Assembly: GCA_002689655.1 (NCBI GenBank)
Contig: NZHC01000076.1
Coordinates: forward strand, 124,001 to 188,000
Direction of reading: 5' to 3'
From: Rhodopirellula sp.
GTDB lineage: Bacteria > Planctomycetota > Planctomycetia > Pirellulales > Pirellulaceae
Length of the DNA: 64,000 nt
Shown: in pieces, positions 20,267-29,936 of the stretch
How positions within the stretch are numbered: the stretch's first letter is position 1
How the letters are laid out: every line of letters starts with the position of its first letter
Position numbers and translations under genes: made by a program
The notes under the pieces: model-generated
What the model saw: only the letters and a program-made list of their open reading frames with translations
Database searches by the model: none
Told to the model about the DNA's origin: nothing

Positions 20267-20551
20267 ATGCCCAAAGCTCTTTGGAATGGTGTAGTCATTG
20301 CGGAAAGCGATGCTACTGAGATCATTGAAGGAAACCATTATTTTCCTCCAACTTCGATCAACCAGCAGTACTTTCGCGAAAGCGCCCACCACACTGTTTG
20401 CGGATGGAAGGGTACAGCCAGTTATTATGACGTGGTGGTGGAAGAAAATGCAAATGCGAATGCCGCGTGGTATTACCCAGCTCCCAAAGATGCTGTTACT
20501 CACATTCGCGACTACATTGCCTTCTGGAAAGGCGTTGAGGTTCGACCGTGA
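20267..20551 (+). CDS. DUF427 domain protein
   Basis: ALWNGVVIAESDATEIIEGNHYFPP...CGWKGTASYYDV...AAWYYPAP...IRDYIAFWKGVEV. Confidence 0.85.
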   Translation: MPKALWNGVVIAESDATEIIEGNHYFPPTSINQQYFRESAHHTVCGWKGTASYYDVVVEENANANAAWYYPAPKDAVTHIRDYIAFWKGVEVRP

Positions 20552-21852
20552 ACACGCCAATGACTGCCTTGTGCTTGGAGACGCAACTTGAATCAAGACG
20601 GGACCAGTTACTGAGACGCTATCGGGCAGTTCGGGCATTTTCTGAGCGACTCTGCGAAACACTATGCACTGAGGATTACGTTGTTCAGTCCATGCCTGAC
20701 GCGAGTCCCGTGCGGTGGCATCTCGCGCACACCACTTGGTTTTATGAGACATTTATTTTAGCGCACAGCCCAGATTACCAGCGTTTCAATGACTCGTTTG
20801 AATACCTTTTCAATTCCTATTACGACTCAGTAGGCGAGCAGTATCCTCGCGAGAAACGCGGTCTGCTTACACGCCCGACGGTGGAGGAGATCATCCATTA
20901 CCGGAATAGCATCGATGAACGGATGGCCGACACGCTGCGGGATGTGAACGAAGAAAAGATTCATCTGTTGGACATTTTGGAACTGGGGTTGAATCACGAG
21001 CAGCAACATCAAGAACTGATGCAAACTGACATCAAGCACCTGTTAGCGCAGAACCCACTCTTTCCATCTCTTTCACCCTTCAAGACTGGGAATCATGATT
21101 GTGTGGCGGAAAAAAAATGGATCAGTTTCGAAGGAGGTATCCATCACATGGGGCATCGAGGAGACGGGTTTTTCTTCGATAACGAGTCACCCCGGCATCG
21201 AGTTTTTTTAGAGCCCTACGCCCTTTGTGATCAGCTTGTCACCAATGGCGAGTTCCTTGAGTTCGTTCGTGACCTTGGCTATCAGCGATCTGAACTGTGG
21301 CTTTCCATGGGTTGGAACCACATCAATCACCATCAGTGGAACTCTCCTCTGTATTGGGTGTATCACAAGGAGGAACCATGCGAGTTCACACTGGGTGGCC
21401 TGCAACCACTTGACCTGACCGCCCCGGTTACGCACATCAGCTACTTCGAGGCAGATGCGTACGCCAGATGGGCCAAGGCCAGGCTCCCAACGGAGGGCGA
21501 GTGGGAAGCTGCGGCCGATGAATATCCGGTCGAAGGATGTTTCGCCGAGGACCATTACGATTTGAATCAGGCGGTTCATCCATTTCACGGACACAAAAAC
21601 GGCTTGTTTCGCGGGCTATTTGGCGATTGCTGGCAATGGACCTCCAGCTCTTATGCGGCGTATCCGGGATACCATCCAGCCGATGGAGCATTAGGCGAAT
21701 ACAACGGCAAATTCATGTGTAACCAATACGTACTTCGTGGTGGTTCCTGCGCAACGCCCCGAGGGCACGTGCGGGCAAGCTACCGAAACTTTTTCCCGGC
21801 TGATGCTCGATGGCAATTTACTGGTCTGCGGCTAGCCAAATCCACCCTCTGA
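20548..21852 (+). CDS. egtB: Ergothioneine biosynthesis iron-dependent sulfoxide synthase, EgtB family
   Basis: HLAHTTWFYETFIL, LGLNHEQQHQELMQTD DinB-like iron ligands; formylglycine-generating-enzyme-like C-terminus RLPTEGEWEAAA...VLRGGSCATPRGHVRASYRNFF. GTG start overlapping the upstream stop (GTGA). Confidence 0.92.
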   Translation: MNTPMTALCLETQLESRRDQLLRRYRAVRAFSERLCETLCTEDYVVQSMPDASPVRWHLAHTTWFYETFILAHSPDYQRFNDSFEYLFNSYYDSVGEQYPREKRGLLTRPTVEEIIHYRNSIDERMADTLRDVNEEKIHLLDILELGLNHEQQHQELMQTDIKHLLAQNPLFPSLSPFKTGNHDCVAEKKWISFEGGIHHMGHRGDGFFFDNESPRHRVFLEPYALCDQLVTNGEFLEFVRDLGYQRSELWLSMGWNHINHHQWNSPLYWVYHKEEPCEFTLGGLQPLDLTAPVTHISYFEADAYARWAKARLPTEGEWEAAADEYPVEGCFAEDHYDLNQAVHPFHGHKNGLFRGLFGDCWQWTSSSYAAYPGYHPADGALGEYNGKFMCNQYVLRGGSCATPRGHVRASYRNFFPADARWQFTGLRLAKSTL

Positions 21853-21868
21853 ATAAATCCCCAGTGAA

Positions 21869-22360
21869 ATGACGCAGCGTATCGATCCCGGTCCTGATCG
21901 TGAATCCGTTTGGGATTACCCTCGACCACCAGCCGTGGAAGCCTGTCCTCGGCACATCCAGATCATTATCGACGGGCAAATTTTGGCAGATACGACCAGT
22001 TCGTACAGGGTTCTAGAAACAAGTCATCCGCCTGTTTATTACTTGCCAGCGAACGATATCGCAATGGAGCGTCTGAAAAAGATGCGTAGCGGTTCATTTT
22101 GCGAATGGAAAGGTTACGCCACCTACTTTTCCTACTTATCAAGCAGCATTGAGATCACCGATCTAGCATGGTGCTATTCACGACCAACACAGCGGTTTGA
22201 ACCCATCAAAGACCACTTGGCTTTCTATCCCCACAAGGCCGAGTGCTGCTATGTTGACGGTGAAAAGGTAAAGCCGCAAGAAGGCAACTTCTATGGTGGT
22301 TGGATTACTGATGACATCGTGGGTCCATTCAAGGGCGGCCCCGGAACCCTAGGATGGTAG
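21869..22360 (+). CDS. Second DUF427 domain protein
   Basis: HIQIIIDGQILADTTSSYRVLETSHPPVYYLP...FCEWKGYATYFSY...WCYSRPT. Confidence 0.85.
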   Translation: MTQRIDPGPDRESVWDYPRPPAVEACPRHIQIIIDGQILADTTSSYRVLETSHPPVYYLPANDIAMERLKKMRSGSFCEWKGYATYFSYLSSSIEITDLAWCYSRPTQRFEPIKDHLAFYPHKAECCYVDGEKVKPQEGNFYGGWITDDIVGPFKGGPGTLGW

Positions 22361-22478
22361 TGCACATGAAGCTGAGAGTACTGGAGCAGGTGACTTGTAT
22401 TTACTGACACCCCTGACGGTGAATTGGCTTCGACACACCTCCTGCTGCTTGCTCGTTTCTGTGATGATGCCTCGGTTG

Positions 22479-25400
22479 CTAGTCAGTCAACCAGCTTTTC
22501 ACCTGATCCGCATCGGGTAAATCACACTGTCTGAACTTGGTGATGCTACCGACTGCATCGTCATAAACAAGCATCGTGGCTGCGGAGAGTTCTGCTGCAA
22601 CAGGAGAGTCAATCAGCAGGGCCGAGTCTGACTGGTTCATCTGCCCGAGAACGCGAATTTCAAGATCATGCTGTGATGCTCGAGGCAACCACCGCGAGAC
22701 GGTCTCTGCAGATCCAGCAATCAGCACGACAAAAACATTTGCCGCTGGCCCATCTCTCAAGACCGCCTGCAAAGCCGCACCACCGGACACCGTGCCTGAC
22801 CCCGAATCGAGCGAAAAATTGAATGAGTCATCCTGTCTCAAATCTCGAAATCTCTCCAAAGGATCGATAACCACCACGACAGGTGAAGGATCATCCGCCT
22901 CCGCGCCTCGTTTCTGGATCAGCTCATTGAGACGACTCATTTCGCCATCAGCATCCCGTGTTTTCACTCTTCGGGTGCAGATACCAGCATCCTCGAGCCA
23001 CGCTGCTCCCGACTCGACATCCCCTGAACGTGCCCCATCAAAATAGACAACCTCCAGACGCGAGTCAGATTTTGCCAGCCCAGAAAGACTTGAGGCCAAA
23101 AGTGCCCTGCGTGAATCTGATCCAGCGATGATCAAAACATTCCGGCCCGGGTCACGCTCTAATTTGAGCCGCTGTGGAGGTCCTATTTCGACCGATTCGC
23201 CGAGCAGGCCGGACAGGATGTTCTTACCCTCCATATTCAGTACAGAACCTGCTATTGCTGTCGACCACCGGCAAGGCCGGTTTCCTTCAAACACGACCAT
23301 TGGCAGCAAATCGTCGTGATAGGATTCGTCACGAACAGCAACTGACATAAGCATGTCGCGATGTTCCGCAGACGACAACCACGCCACTTGGAACGGTTGA
23401 TTTCCCTCGACTAATCCACCCGCATCATTGTAAATAGCTTCACCGGGACGGCTGATCAAACGTGCCGCAGTATTGTCATCAGCAAGAATCATTGCCGCAT
23501 CAGACTCGCTGCACTGCATTGCGATTCGGACCGCCATCTGACCCAATGTTGCTCTGGGAAGAGAATATGCACCCGCGAGTGATTGACTGCTGAGCACGAC
23601 GTGCATGCCGAAAGATCGTCCCTGCCTGACTAGACGATCAAGCAACATCGTACAATCACCAGCAATACGATCATCTCGGACAAACAGCTCCTGAAATTCA
23701 TCAACAACCAACATGATCCGAGGCATCACTTCTTCAGTCGCCGTTAAGTATTCAGCAAGGTCTTGGACCCCGGCGGCTCTAAATTTCTCACCTCGCTGCT
23801 GCAACTCTTCATCAAGCCGTTGTAAAACACTGCGGCCGAACTCACGTTCACTTTCGATCCCGACTATCCGCGCATGCGGTAATTGGTGTTCAGCATACGG
23901 TTTGAACTCGACACCTTTTTTGAAATCCAGAAGGTAAAAATGCAACTGGTCGGGCCGGTACCGGTAAGCACCTGACATGATGATCGAATGCAGCAGTGTG
24001 CTTTTTCCAGATCCAGTCTTACCAGCAATCAGGACATGCTGTTGAACACCTGTTCCAAGATCAATGCACAAAGAACGATTTGCACCCTGGCTTCCGATCG
24101 GGATTTGGATGCCTTTGCCAGTCAAGCCAGTAGCAGGCTCACAACCGGAAAGCACGTGTTCCAGTGGTATTTCAACATTGGATGCTGCAACGGCAGCTTT
24201 TCCTACCTGTTCCACCAATTCCTCACGCGTTTGCGCCGAGGGTGCAGCACTCGGTTCAAAGGGTAGATTTTCCATACCCTTGGACTTCAAATGCCACTCA
24301 CCCTGATCATCGATACTAAGCGAAAGAATCTTGTCAGTATCAGGGAGTGGAGTTTCCGGCGGCCAAGGCTTTTGGCGATCGCAAATCAGGATCGTAAATA
24401 CGCCGCATCGTAAGCCACTTTCCAGAAGAGCTAACAAATGTCGATAACTTTCCCGCGAGAGTGACTCTGGGAAACCAACAGCAGCAACCGCCCTATAGGG
24501 TTCTGCCATGGAACCGGCAACTCGATTGTAATCTTCGATTCTTTCAAAACGATCGCGCAAACTGGACTGCAGAACATCTTCAATGTGATCAGCCAACTCA
24601 CTCAGGCGGCTTTCAATCTTCGCATCCGTCGTCCACACTCGATGCCCAACCAGTGCAGGATCATGGTCAGCCAAAGCCATGAAACCTGTGAAGTGCTGTC
24701 CTCTACCCATGGGATCTATCATGGTCAATTTCGCACGTCCCGCAGGAGCAGCGGTTAACAGTCGCCACAATAGTTGGTGTGCCAAGTCGATGGCCTTCTC
24801 CATGTGAGCCTCGGAACACTCGATCATGAGCCCGCTATGAAGTCGCCGATGCAACACAACCGGCAGGTTTGGCGGGATCTGAATCTCTTCCAACAGCCTC
24901 GAGGGCTCTTCAGCTGCAAGATCAACATCTGTGACCTTGACTGTTCCATTGCTTCCAACGTTAGCTGAGTTTGATTTTTCCGATGTTTCCAAAATCCGAC
25001 GCAAACTGTCTTCAACCTTTAAACAGCCAAGCGGTAAATAATCAATTCCGTCACTTTGACTTTCATGATCATCAGCTAACGCACTCCAAGCCGGAAACCT
25101 GTCTCCAACCTCTTCATCAGCTGACTTGATTCTTTTCAGTCCACAATTCACACCCTCGTTCAACCGATGCACAAGATAATCCAACTCCTCTTTGCGTTTG
25201 GCCAATTGCTCATCACGCTGCTCCTGAATTTCCTGATCGGCTTCCATGAGTTGTTGGGAAATGGCATTGGCAACCACATCAGCCTTCCCAAGCATTTCAT
25301 TCCCAACACGATTTTCGTTTTCTTCGTATTCCAAATCGACTCTTTTTAAGGACTCGGACAACATCACTCGCTGTTTCTCTTCTTCGACTGCAAGTCGTTG

Positions 25401-26429
25401 CTGCATCTCAGCCAACTGCTCCTCTTTCCAACGTTCAGCGGCAGCCAGGTGTGCATCTCGTCGTTCCACGAGTTCAGTGGAGGCGATTTCTGCACTTTTC
25501 TTCGAGATTCCCCGAGCATTTTTTGCGAACTCATCTGCCAAACGCCCAAGCAACACTACTCTTGGATAGATGCGGCGGGTCATGCGTTTGAGGGGCCACA
25601 GCAACACAAGATACGTGCCAAAGCCAAGTACAGACGCAGGAATGAGTCCTCCCGCAGCCCAAAGCCATTGCTCTAGCGTATCGGAAACCACCAGCAGTGC
25701 AGCGATCGCCCAAATCACAAGGAACACGGCGACACCAGCGGGCAGATAGAATGAGTCCACAATTTTCGATGCTGCACCAGACTGAAGTTCGATTACCAAC
25801 TTCTCGCACTTGTTCGTCAACCGACTCAGTGATTCAACTGTCGCCTTGACACTGTCGGGCTTAACCTCACTGAGGTTCTTTAATTGTTCCTCATCGGGCT
25901 CGATCTCAGGGAGCATGTCGAGCCGACGGATGGTGAGATAATTCGCTTCTTCAATTTGCTGCGCAAGCGGCAGCAGCGCATCATCAATCTGCTTGACTTC
26001 TGTACGCTGTTGCTGGCCGGGTTGATTTTTCCGGTTCTCATATTGTTCTCGAACCGCCTGGCACCGTGACTGAACCTTTCGTTCGATCACCAGTTGTTCC
26101 TCGACTCCTTTTTGTGTGAACAATTGAGCGAGTCGACTGAGGTCAATCCGATTTCGAATGGCCGTCTCTTCATAAGTGCGAGCCAATGTCTCATCTGCTT
26201 CATCCCACATGGACAACATTTCACGACGCTTGGCGCGACACTGTTCCATAGTGGCAGCGTGGCTGATGGCGTAATCTTGTTCCTCCTCTGCCTCCTGCTG
26301 CAAATGAGAATTTTCCAGATCCGTTTGCTTCGCCGAACAGCTTTGAAAGCGCTTTGATAGCCCATCCAAAAGCTGGCGTTGGCGGTAGGTTCCAAGAAGC
26401 CCAGTCGGACTGACAGAATTGTCTTTCAT
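22479..26429 (-). CDS. FtsK/SpoIIIE-type (EccC/EssC-like) membrane ATPase with long coiled-coil N-terminus
   Basis: HVLIAGKTGSGKSTLLHSIIMSG Walker A, IMLVVDEFQELF Walker B, two central TM helices, coiled coils, and two flanking ATPase-like domains without a Walker lysine. Confidence 0.88.
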   Translation of the reverse strand: MKDNSVSPTGLLGTYRQRQLLDGLSKRFQSCSAKQTDLENSHLQQEAEEEQDYAISHAATMEQCRAKRREMLSMWDEADETLARTYEETAIRNRIDLSRLAQLFTQKGVEEQLVIERKVQSRCQAVREQYENRKNQPGQQQRTEVKQIDDALLPLAQQIEEANYLTIRRLDMLPEIEPDEEQLKNLSEVKPDSVKATVESLSRLTNKCEKLVIELQSGAASKIVDSFYLPAGVAVFLVIWAIAALLVVSDTLEQWLWAAGGLIPASVLGFGTYLVLLWPLKRMTRRIYPRVVLLGRLADEFAKNARGISKKSAEIASTELVERRDAHLAAAERWKEEQLAEMQQRLAVEEEKQRVMLSESLKRVDLEYEENENRVGNEMLGKADVVANAISQQLMEADQEIQEQRDEQLAKRKEELDYLVHRLNEGVNCGLKRIKSADEEVGDRFPAWSALADDHESQSDGIDYLPLGCLKVEDSLRRILETSEKSNSANVGSNGTVKVTDVDLAAEEPSRLLEEIQIPPNLPVVLHRRLHSGLMIECSEAHMEKAIDLAHQLLWRLLTAAPAGRAKLTMIDPMGRGQHFTGFMALADHDPALVGHRVWTTDAKIESRLSELADHIEDVLQSSLRDRFERIEDYNRVAGSMAEPYRAVAAVGFPESLSRESYRHLLALLESGLRCGVFTILICDRQKPWPPETPLPDTDKILSLSIDDQGEWHLKSKGMENLPFEPSAAPSAQTREELVEQVGKAAVAASNVEIPLEHVLSGCEPATGLTGKGIQIPIGSQGANRSLCIDLGTGVQQHVLIAGKTGSGKSTLLHSIIMSGAYRYRPDQLHFYLLDFKKGVEFKPYAEHQLPHARIVGIESEREFGRSVLQRLDEELQQRGEKFRAAGVQDLAEYLTATEEVMPRIMLVVDEFQELFVRDDRIAGDCTMLLDRLVRQGRSFGMHVVLSSQSLAGAYSLPRATLGQMAVRIAMQCSESDAAMILADDNTAARLISRPGEAIYNDAGGLVEGNQPFQVAWLSSAEHRDMLMSVAVRDESYHDDLLPMVVFEGNRPCRWSTAIAGSVLNMEGKNILSGLLGESVEIGPPQRLKLERDPGRNVLIIAGSDSRRALLASSLSGLAKSDSRLEVVYFDGARSGDVESGAAWLEDAGICTRRVKTRDADGEMSRLNELIQKRGAEADDPSPVVVVIDPLERFRDLRQDDSFNFSLDSGSGTVSGGAALQAVLRDGPAANVFVVLIAGSAETVSRWLPRASQHDLEIRVLGQMNQSDSALLIDSPVAAELSAATMLVYDDAVGSITKFRQCDLPDADQVKSWLTD

Positions 26430-26467
26430 GATCGCGATAGGGGGAGAGAGGAGAGAAGCAGCCTCCT

Positions 26468-26725
26468 CTAGTCTAACCCGTCTGGCAGCACATCATTGTC
26501 TTTCAATTCAATATCTGCTTTCCTAACTGCATCACAAAATTCGTGCAGTGTCCCCGAGAATCGATTCAAACTGGGCCCCAACGAAGAAAGATGCTCCTGC
26601 TCAAACTTGCGACAGCGATCATCCAGCCAATCCTCACGAACCTTTACCCAAAGTCTGGCAAACTCGGTAAAATCCCGCTGAATTCGACCTTCACAGTCGG
26701 TAACGCGTCCCATTTGAAATGCCAT
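26468..26725 (-). CDS. Small (85 aa) predicted helical-hairpin protein
   Basis: Between the FtsK-like and HEAT-like genes with short spacing; heptad-rich DFTEFARLWVKVREDWLDDRCRKFEQEHLSSL-GPSLNRF. Confidence 0.6.
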   Translation of the reverse strand: MAFQMGRVTDCEGRIQRDFTEFARLWVKVREDWLDDRCRKFEQEHLSSLGPSLNRFSGTLHEFCDAVRKADIELKDNDVLPDGLD

Positions 26726-26749
26726 TGAAGCCCTCCCTTTTGGGGGATA

Positions 26750-28336
26750 TCAGGATTGCGAATTAAACGTCCGCAACATTTTCTTGCCCTTATACAGGTT
26801 AAACAAATCGTCAGCGGAGAGCGGTCTTAAACGCCCAGAAATGGGACGATCAATTGTTTCAAGATTATCCGTGATCACGACACATTCCGTGGTTTCCCGC
26901 ACAGCGGTAAAGAGCCCTGCTTGCTCATCCAGAAAAATTCCCAGCATAAGGGGCTTCATGGAACGGTAACCAAGATGCTCCAGATGTTTGGAGAATGTAT
27001 CCATCGCTCTTTGCTGAGCATCATTAAATTGATCCGCAGCCACCGTAAAGATCTCATCGTGCTCGGCATGCCAGCCTGCGTAAATTGCGTAGATATCATC
27101 GACAGGAAGATTTGCCACATCAGTCGACATTGCAAAACAAACTGGACCTGTCATCCCAACATTGCTGTAAGTACGCTCCCCCATGCTGTATTCAAATCGC
27201 ACAAGGTAAACATCAACTGGATCGGTGTAGCTCGGCCATAGCAGTCGCCGCTGATCAATGACTTCCACAGAAGTGGGGGGCACTCCCATCTGCTGTGGCT
27301 GAGTCAACCACAATGCCATCTCTGCCTCGGCAGTTGCTTTCTCACCACGATCATCATCCTTAACCTGTTCTCCGATCCCAATTTCGTCTGCGTAATGAAT
27401 CGCCCGCAGGCGAGCCGCAGGTTCCTCGGTCAATGCCAGCAGTCGTTTCTTACCATCATCATCTCCTAGCTTGGCAAGTGCGCCTGCTGCTTCACATTGA
27501 ACCCTACGATGTCGCAAACCAATGGTCTGATTCAATTTTCCAATGGATGTCTCATCGCCAATGAGACCTACAGTGTCACAAAGCGACACAGCCAAGGCGA
27601 CAGCTTCACCTAATGTTGCTTGAACTGTCTCCACGTCGTCACCAAACGCTCGTGGATTTTCTTCGAATAAACTTAGTCGCCCACTTACCTCGCCCAGCAG
27701 ATGATTCAACATTGGCAAACGATCACTGGCTGGATGAACTTCAGCACGTCCTGTTCGATACAGATAATTTGCAAGATCCAACACCGGTGATGCCAAAGAC
27801 GCATGCTGCAATGAATCCAATAACGCCGGATACACAACGCCAATTGACCAGTCAGAATGCTGCATCAGCGGACTTAATACCTGTGCTGCTTCCATCCACT
27901 GCTTGGGTGGCATCTCTTCCAGCAGGAAAACCAATTTTCCCAAAGCTTCATCACCACGATTCATCGCCAATAGTTGCAGCAACAAAAAACGATTCGTCGT
28001 TTTGGATGGTAGCACTTCCAGGATTTTTTGCAGATGATCAGGATCCACCTTGGAGACCACTTCAGGACCAGCCTGCAAGACAACGGTGTGTACCACGCGG
28101 AGGATACCGCCAAGAATGGCTGGATCCGATGCTGAAACGAGATCTGATTGACCAGCAATCTCCTCGACCAGAACAGCACCTTGACCCTCAACCGATTCAG
28201 CCAACTGTCGCAATTGCCATCCAGCAGCAACGGGATCGGCTGAAGATCCAAGAAGTGGATCGAGTTTTTCTTCAAACACGGAATCTTCTGTTCTGTTCGA
28301 GACTTGGTAATACCACAAGTGTGCTTTGTGATTCAT
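26750..28336 (-). CDS. HEAT-repeat-like protein with unique C-terminal domain
   Basis: Repetitive helical hairpins, e.g. HRRVQCEAAGALAKLGDDDGKKRLLAL; co-directional cluster. Confidence 0.6.
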   Translation of the reverse strand: MNHKAHLWYYQVSNRTEDSVFEEKLDPLLGSSADPVAAGWQLRQLAESVEGQGAVLVEEIAGQSDLVSASDPAILGGILRVVHTVVLQAGPEVVSKVDPDHLQKILEVLPSKTTNRFLLLQLLAMNRGDEALGKLVFLLEEMPPKQWMEAAQVLSPLMQHSDWSIGVVYPALLDSLQHASLASPVLDLANYLYRTGRAEVHPASDRLPMLNHLLGEVSGRLSLFEENPRAFGDDVETVQATLGEAVALAVSLCDTVGLIGDETSIGKLNQTIGLRHRRVQCEAAGALAKLGDDDGKKRLLALTEEPAARLRAIHYADEIGIGEQVKDDDRGEKATAEAEMALWLTQPQQMGVPPTSVEVIDQRRLLWPSYTDPVDVYLVRFEYSMGERTYSNVGMTGPVCFAMSTDVANLPVDDIYAIYAGWHAEHDEIFTVAADQFNDAQQRAMDTFSKHLEHLGYRSMKPLMLGIFLDEQAGLFTAVRETTECVVITDNLETIDRPISGRLRPLSADDLFNLYKGKKMLRTFNSQS

Positions 28337-28357
28337 TTCATAACGACATAGGATCCC

Positions 28358-28975
28358 TCAGGATTTCATTGCCTGTTGGTCCATCATCGCCTGTTGGTCC
28401 ATCATCGCCTGTTGGTCCATCATCGCCTGTGCAGCAGTCCGAGCCACCGCGACCCCGCAACGCTGCTCGACAATACCGAGGTGATGATGCAGGTGTCCTG
28501 CCGTCAGCCATGCAATCGCACGCACCGTGATGCTAAAGCCATCAACGTCTGCACTGGAATCCCACGATGAGGGGACAATTCGACGTAGCAACAACAAGTT
28601 AGCCTGTCTTAGATAGCCAAATTCTGCAACCAGACCACTGAAATTGCCTAAACCAAATCTTCGATCAGCATAGGCATTTTCATCCCAGCCCGGCAAAGGT
28701 GTACTGTCACCCGCCGCTATCCTCAACATGCGGTAGCCAAAAACCCGCTCTGCATCGACGCAGTGCTCAAAAACTTGCCGAATCGACCATCCATACGATG
28801 CATGCACTTTGTCAATTTGCTCCGTACATAAATGGCTCGCCAATTCACAGATCCAATACAATTGGTCGTCCAGAGCCTTGAGAACGCACTCTCCCTCCAA
28901 TTGATCTATCAGACCCTGCTGATACTCAGTACCCACTTCGGTACTTTTGGGGCGTCGGCTGGCAATTCGAGTCAT
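28358..28975 (-). CDS. DinB-superfamily-like protein with repetitive C-terminal tail
   Basis: SIRQVFEHCVDAERVFGYRMLRIA...WLTAGHLHHHLGIVEQR His pattern; tail QAMMDQQAMMDQQAMMDQQAMKS. ATG at 28975 preferred over 29119. Confidence 0.65.
   Translation of the reverse strand: MTRIASRRPKSTEVGTEYQQGLIDQLEGECVLKALDDQLYWICELASHLCTEQIDKVHASYGWSIRQVFEHCVDAERVFGYRMLRIAAGDSTPLPGWDENAYADRRFGLGNFSGLVAEFGYLRQANLLLLRRIVPSSWDSSADVDGFSITVRAIAWLTAGHLHHHLGIVEQRCGVAVARTAAQAMMDQQAMMDQQAMMDQQAMKS
28371..28424 (-). repeat. 3 x 18-bp tandem repeat (GCCTGTTGGTCCATCATC) coding the DinB-like tail
   Basis: Identical units at 28371, 28389, 28407, plus a partial fourth. Confidence 0.95.
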
Positions 28976-29369
28976 CAATGGTCGCTGCTGGTAAGTGACG
29001 GATTCATAAACGGCGGTAACTTGAAAGCAGTAAATCTCGCTCCACAGCCCGCAGGATAGACGTTGAAAATCGCCTGACAAGGCATAAGCCCCCACTGTGA
29101 GATCCCACAAGCCCCTCAACAGCTCTCAAGCCACAGCTTTATCTTCTTTCACAGTGCCTGAAATGACAAAAAAATCAGGCCAGCGACCCACCCACCTGAC
29201 GACAGGTAACTCGAAATCCTAACAACCATCTTCGAGAGGGGCTTGCCATGGTGTGATACTGACGAATATTTGATTAGAGGCGATCCCCGGCAACGTATCC
29301 CAATTCCAACGACTCGGAAGGTCAGCTGACTGGGTATTTGGCTTACCCACTTTCGGTCATGGTGAAACC

Positions 29370-29915
29370 ATGCAGTACCTTTGCATTTTGTTTGCGCTCG
29401 TCGCCCTTTGGCTACTGGGTATCAGGTATCACCGAGCTCAACGGCTCAGGGAACTCTCGCACCGTAGCATTGCCGAATTTGGGGAATTAAAGCAGCAACT
29501 GACGAATCGGCACGTCATTGTTACCCATCTCGCTGACTCCATCCCCAAGTCATTTGACCCCAAGTTCGAACGACAAAAGTTGAGAGAAATCAGTCAAACC
29601 GCCGAAGATTCGCTCTCCTCCATCGACCCTCGCAAGCCGTCTCCTGACCAGATCCGCGAATTCGTATGCAGAGAACGTGAATTGCTTGGCGTGACCCGTG
29701 AGTTAGTCAAAAGTATCAAAACGGAAAACGATCTCAACCGAGCTCATTTGGTGACCAGTTGTCTTGAAGGTCTCGACAGAGCCAACGCACAGGTCGGCGA
29801 TCACACCTCGATCTACAACACGTCTGCACTCGCCTACCAGAACATCAAGCGTGCATCACTCTTGGGGCAACGCAAGCACAAGGACGAATTTACAATCGTT
29901 GACATTGAAGCCTAA
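29370..29915 (+). CDS. LemA-like membrane-anchored protein
   Basis: N-terminal TM; RHVIVTHLADSIP...; C-terminal SIYNTSALAYQNIKRASLLG resembling LemA. Confidence 0.5.
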   Translation: MQYLCILFALVALWLLGIRYHRAQRLRELSHRSIAEFGELKQQLTNRHVIVTHLADSIPKSFDPKFERQKLREISQTAEDSLSSIDPRKPSPDQIREFVCRERELLGVTRELVKSIKTENDLNRAHLVTSCLEGLDRANAQVGDHTSIYNTSALAYQNIKRASLLGQRKHKDEFTIVDIEA

Positions 29916-29936
29916 CTTGCAACGAACGAAGGTGAC

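Noticed and set aside
26468-26725. Calling the 85-aa protein a WXG100/ESAT-6 protein
   Set aside because: It lacks a WxG motif; only size, helical pattern and context match, so it is left as hypothetical.
27613-28530. 305-aa ORF antisense to the HEAT-like gene
   Set aside because: Proline/glutamine-rich shadow frame with VGPSSP repeats caused by the opposite-strand 18-bp repeat.
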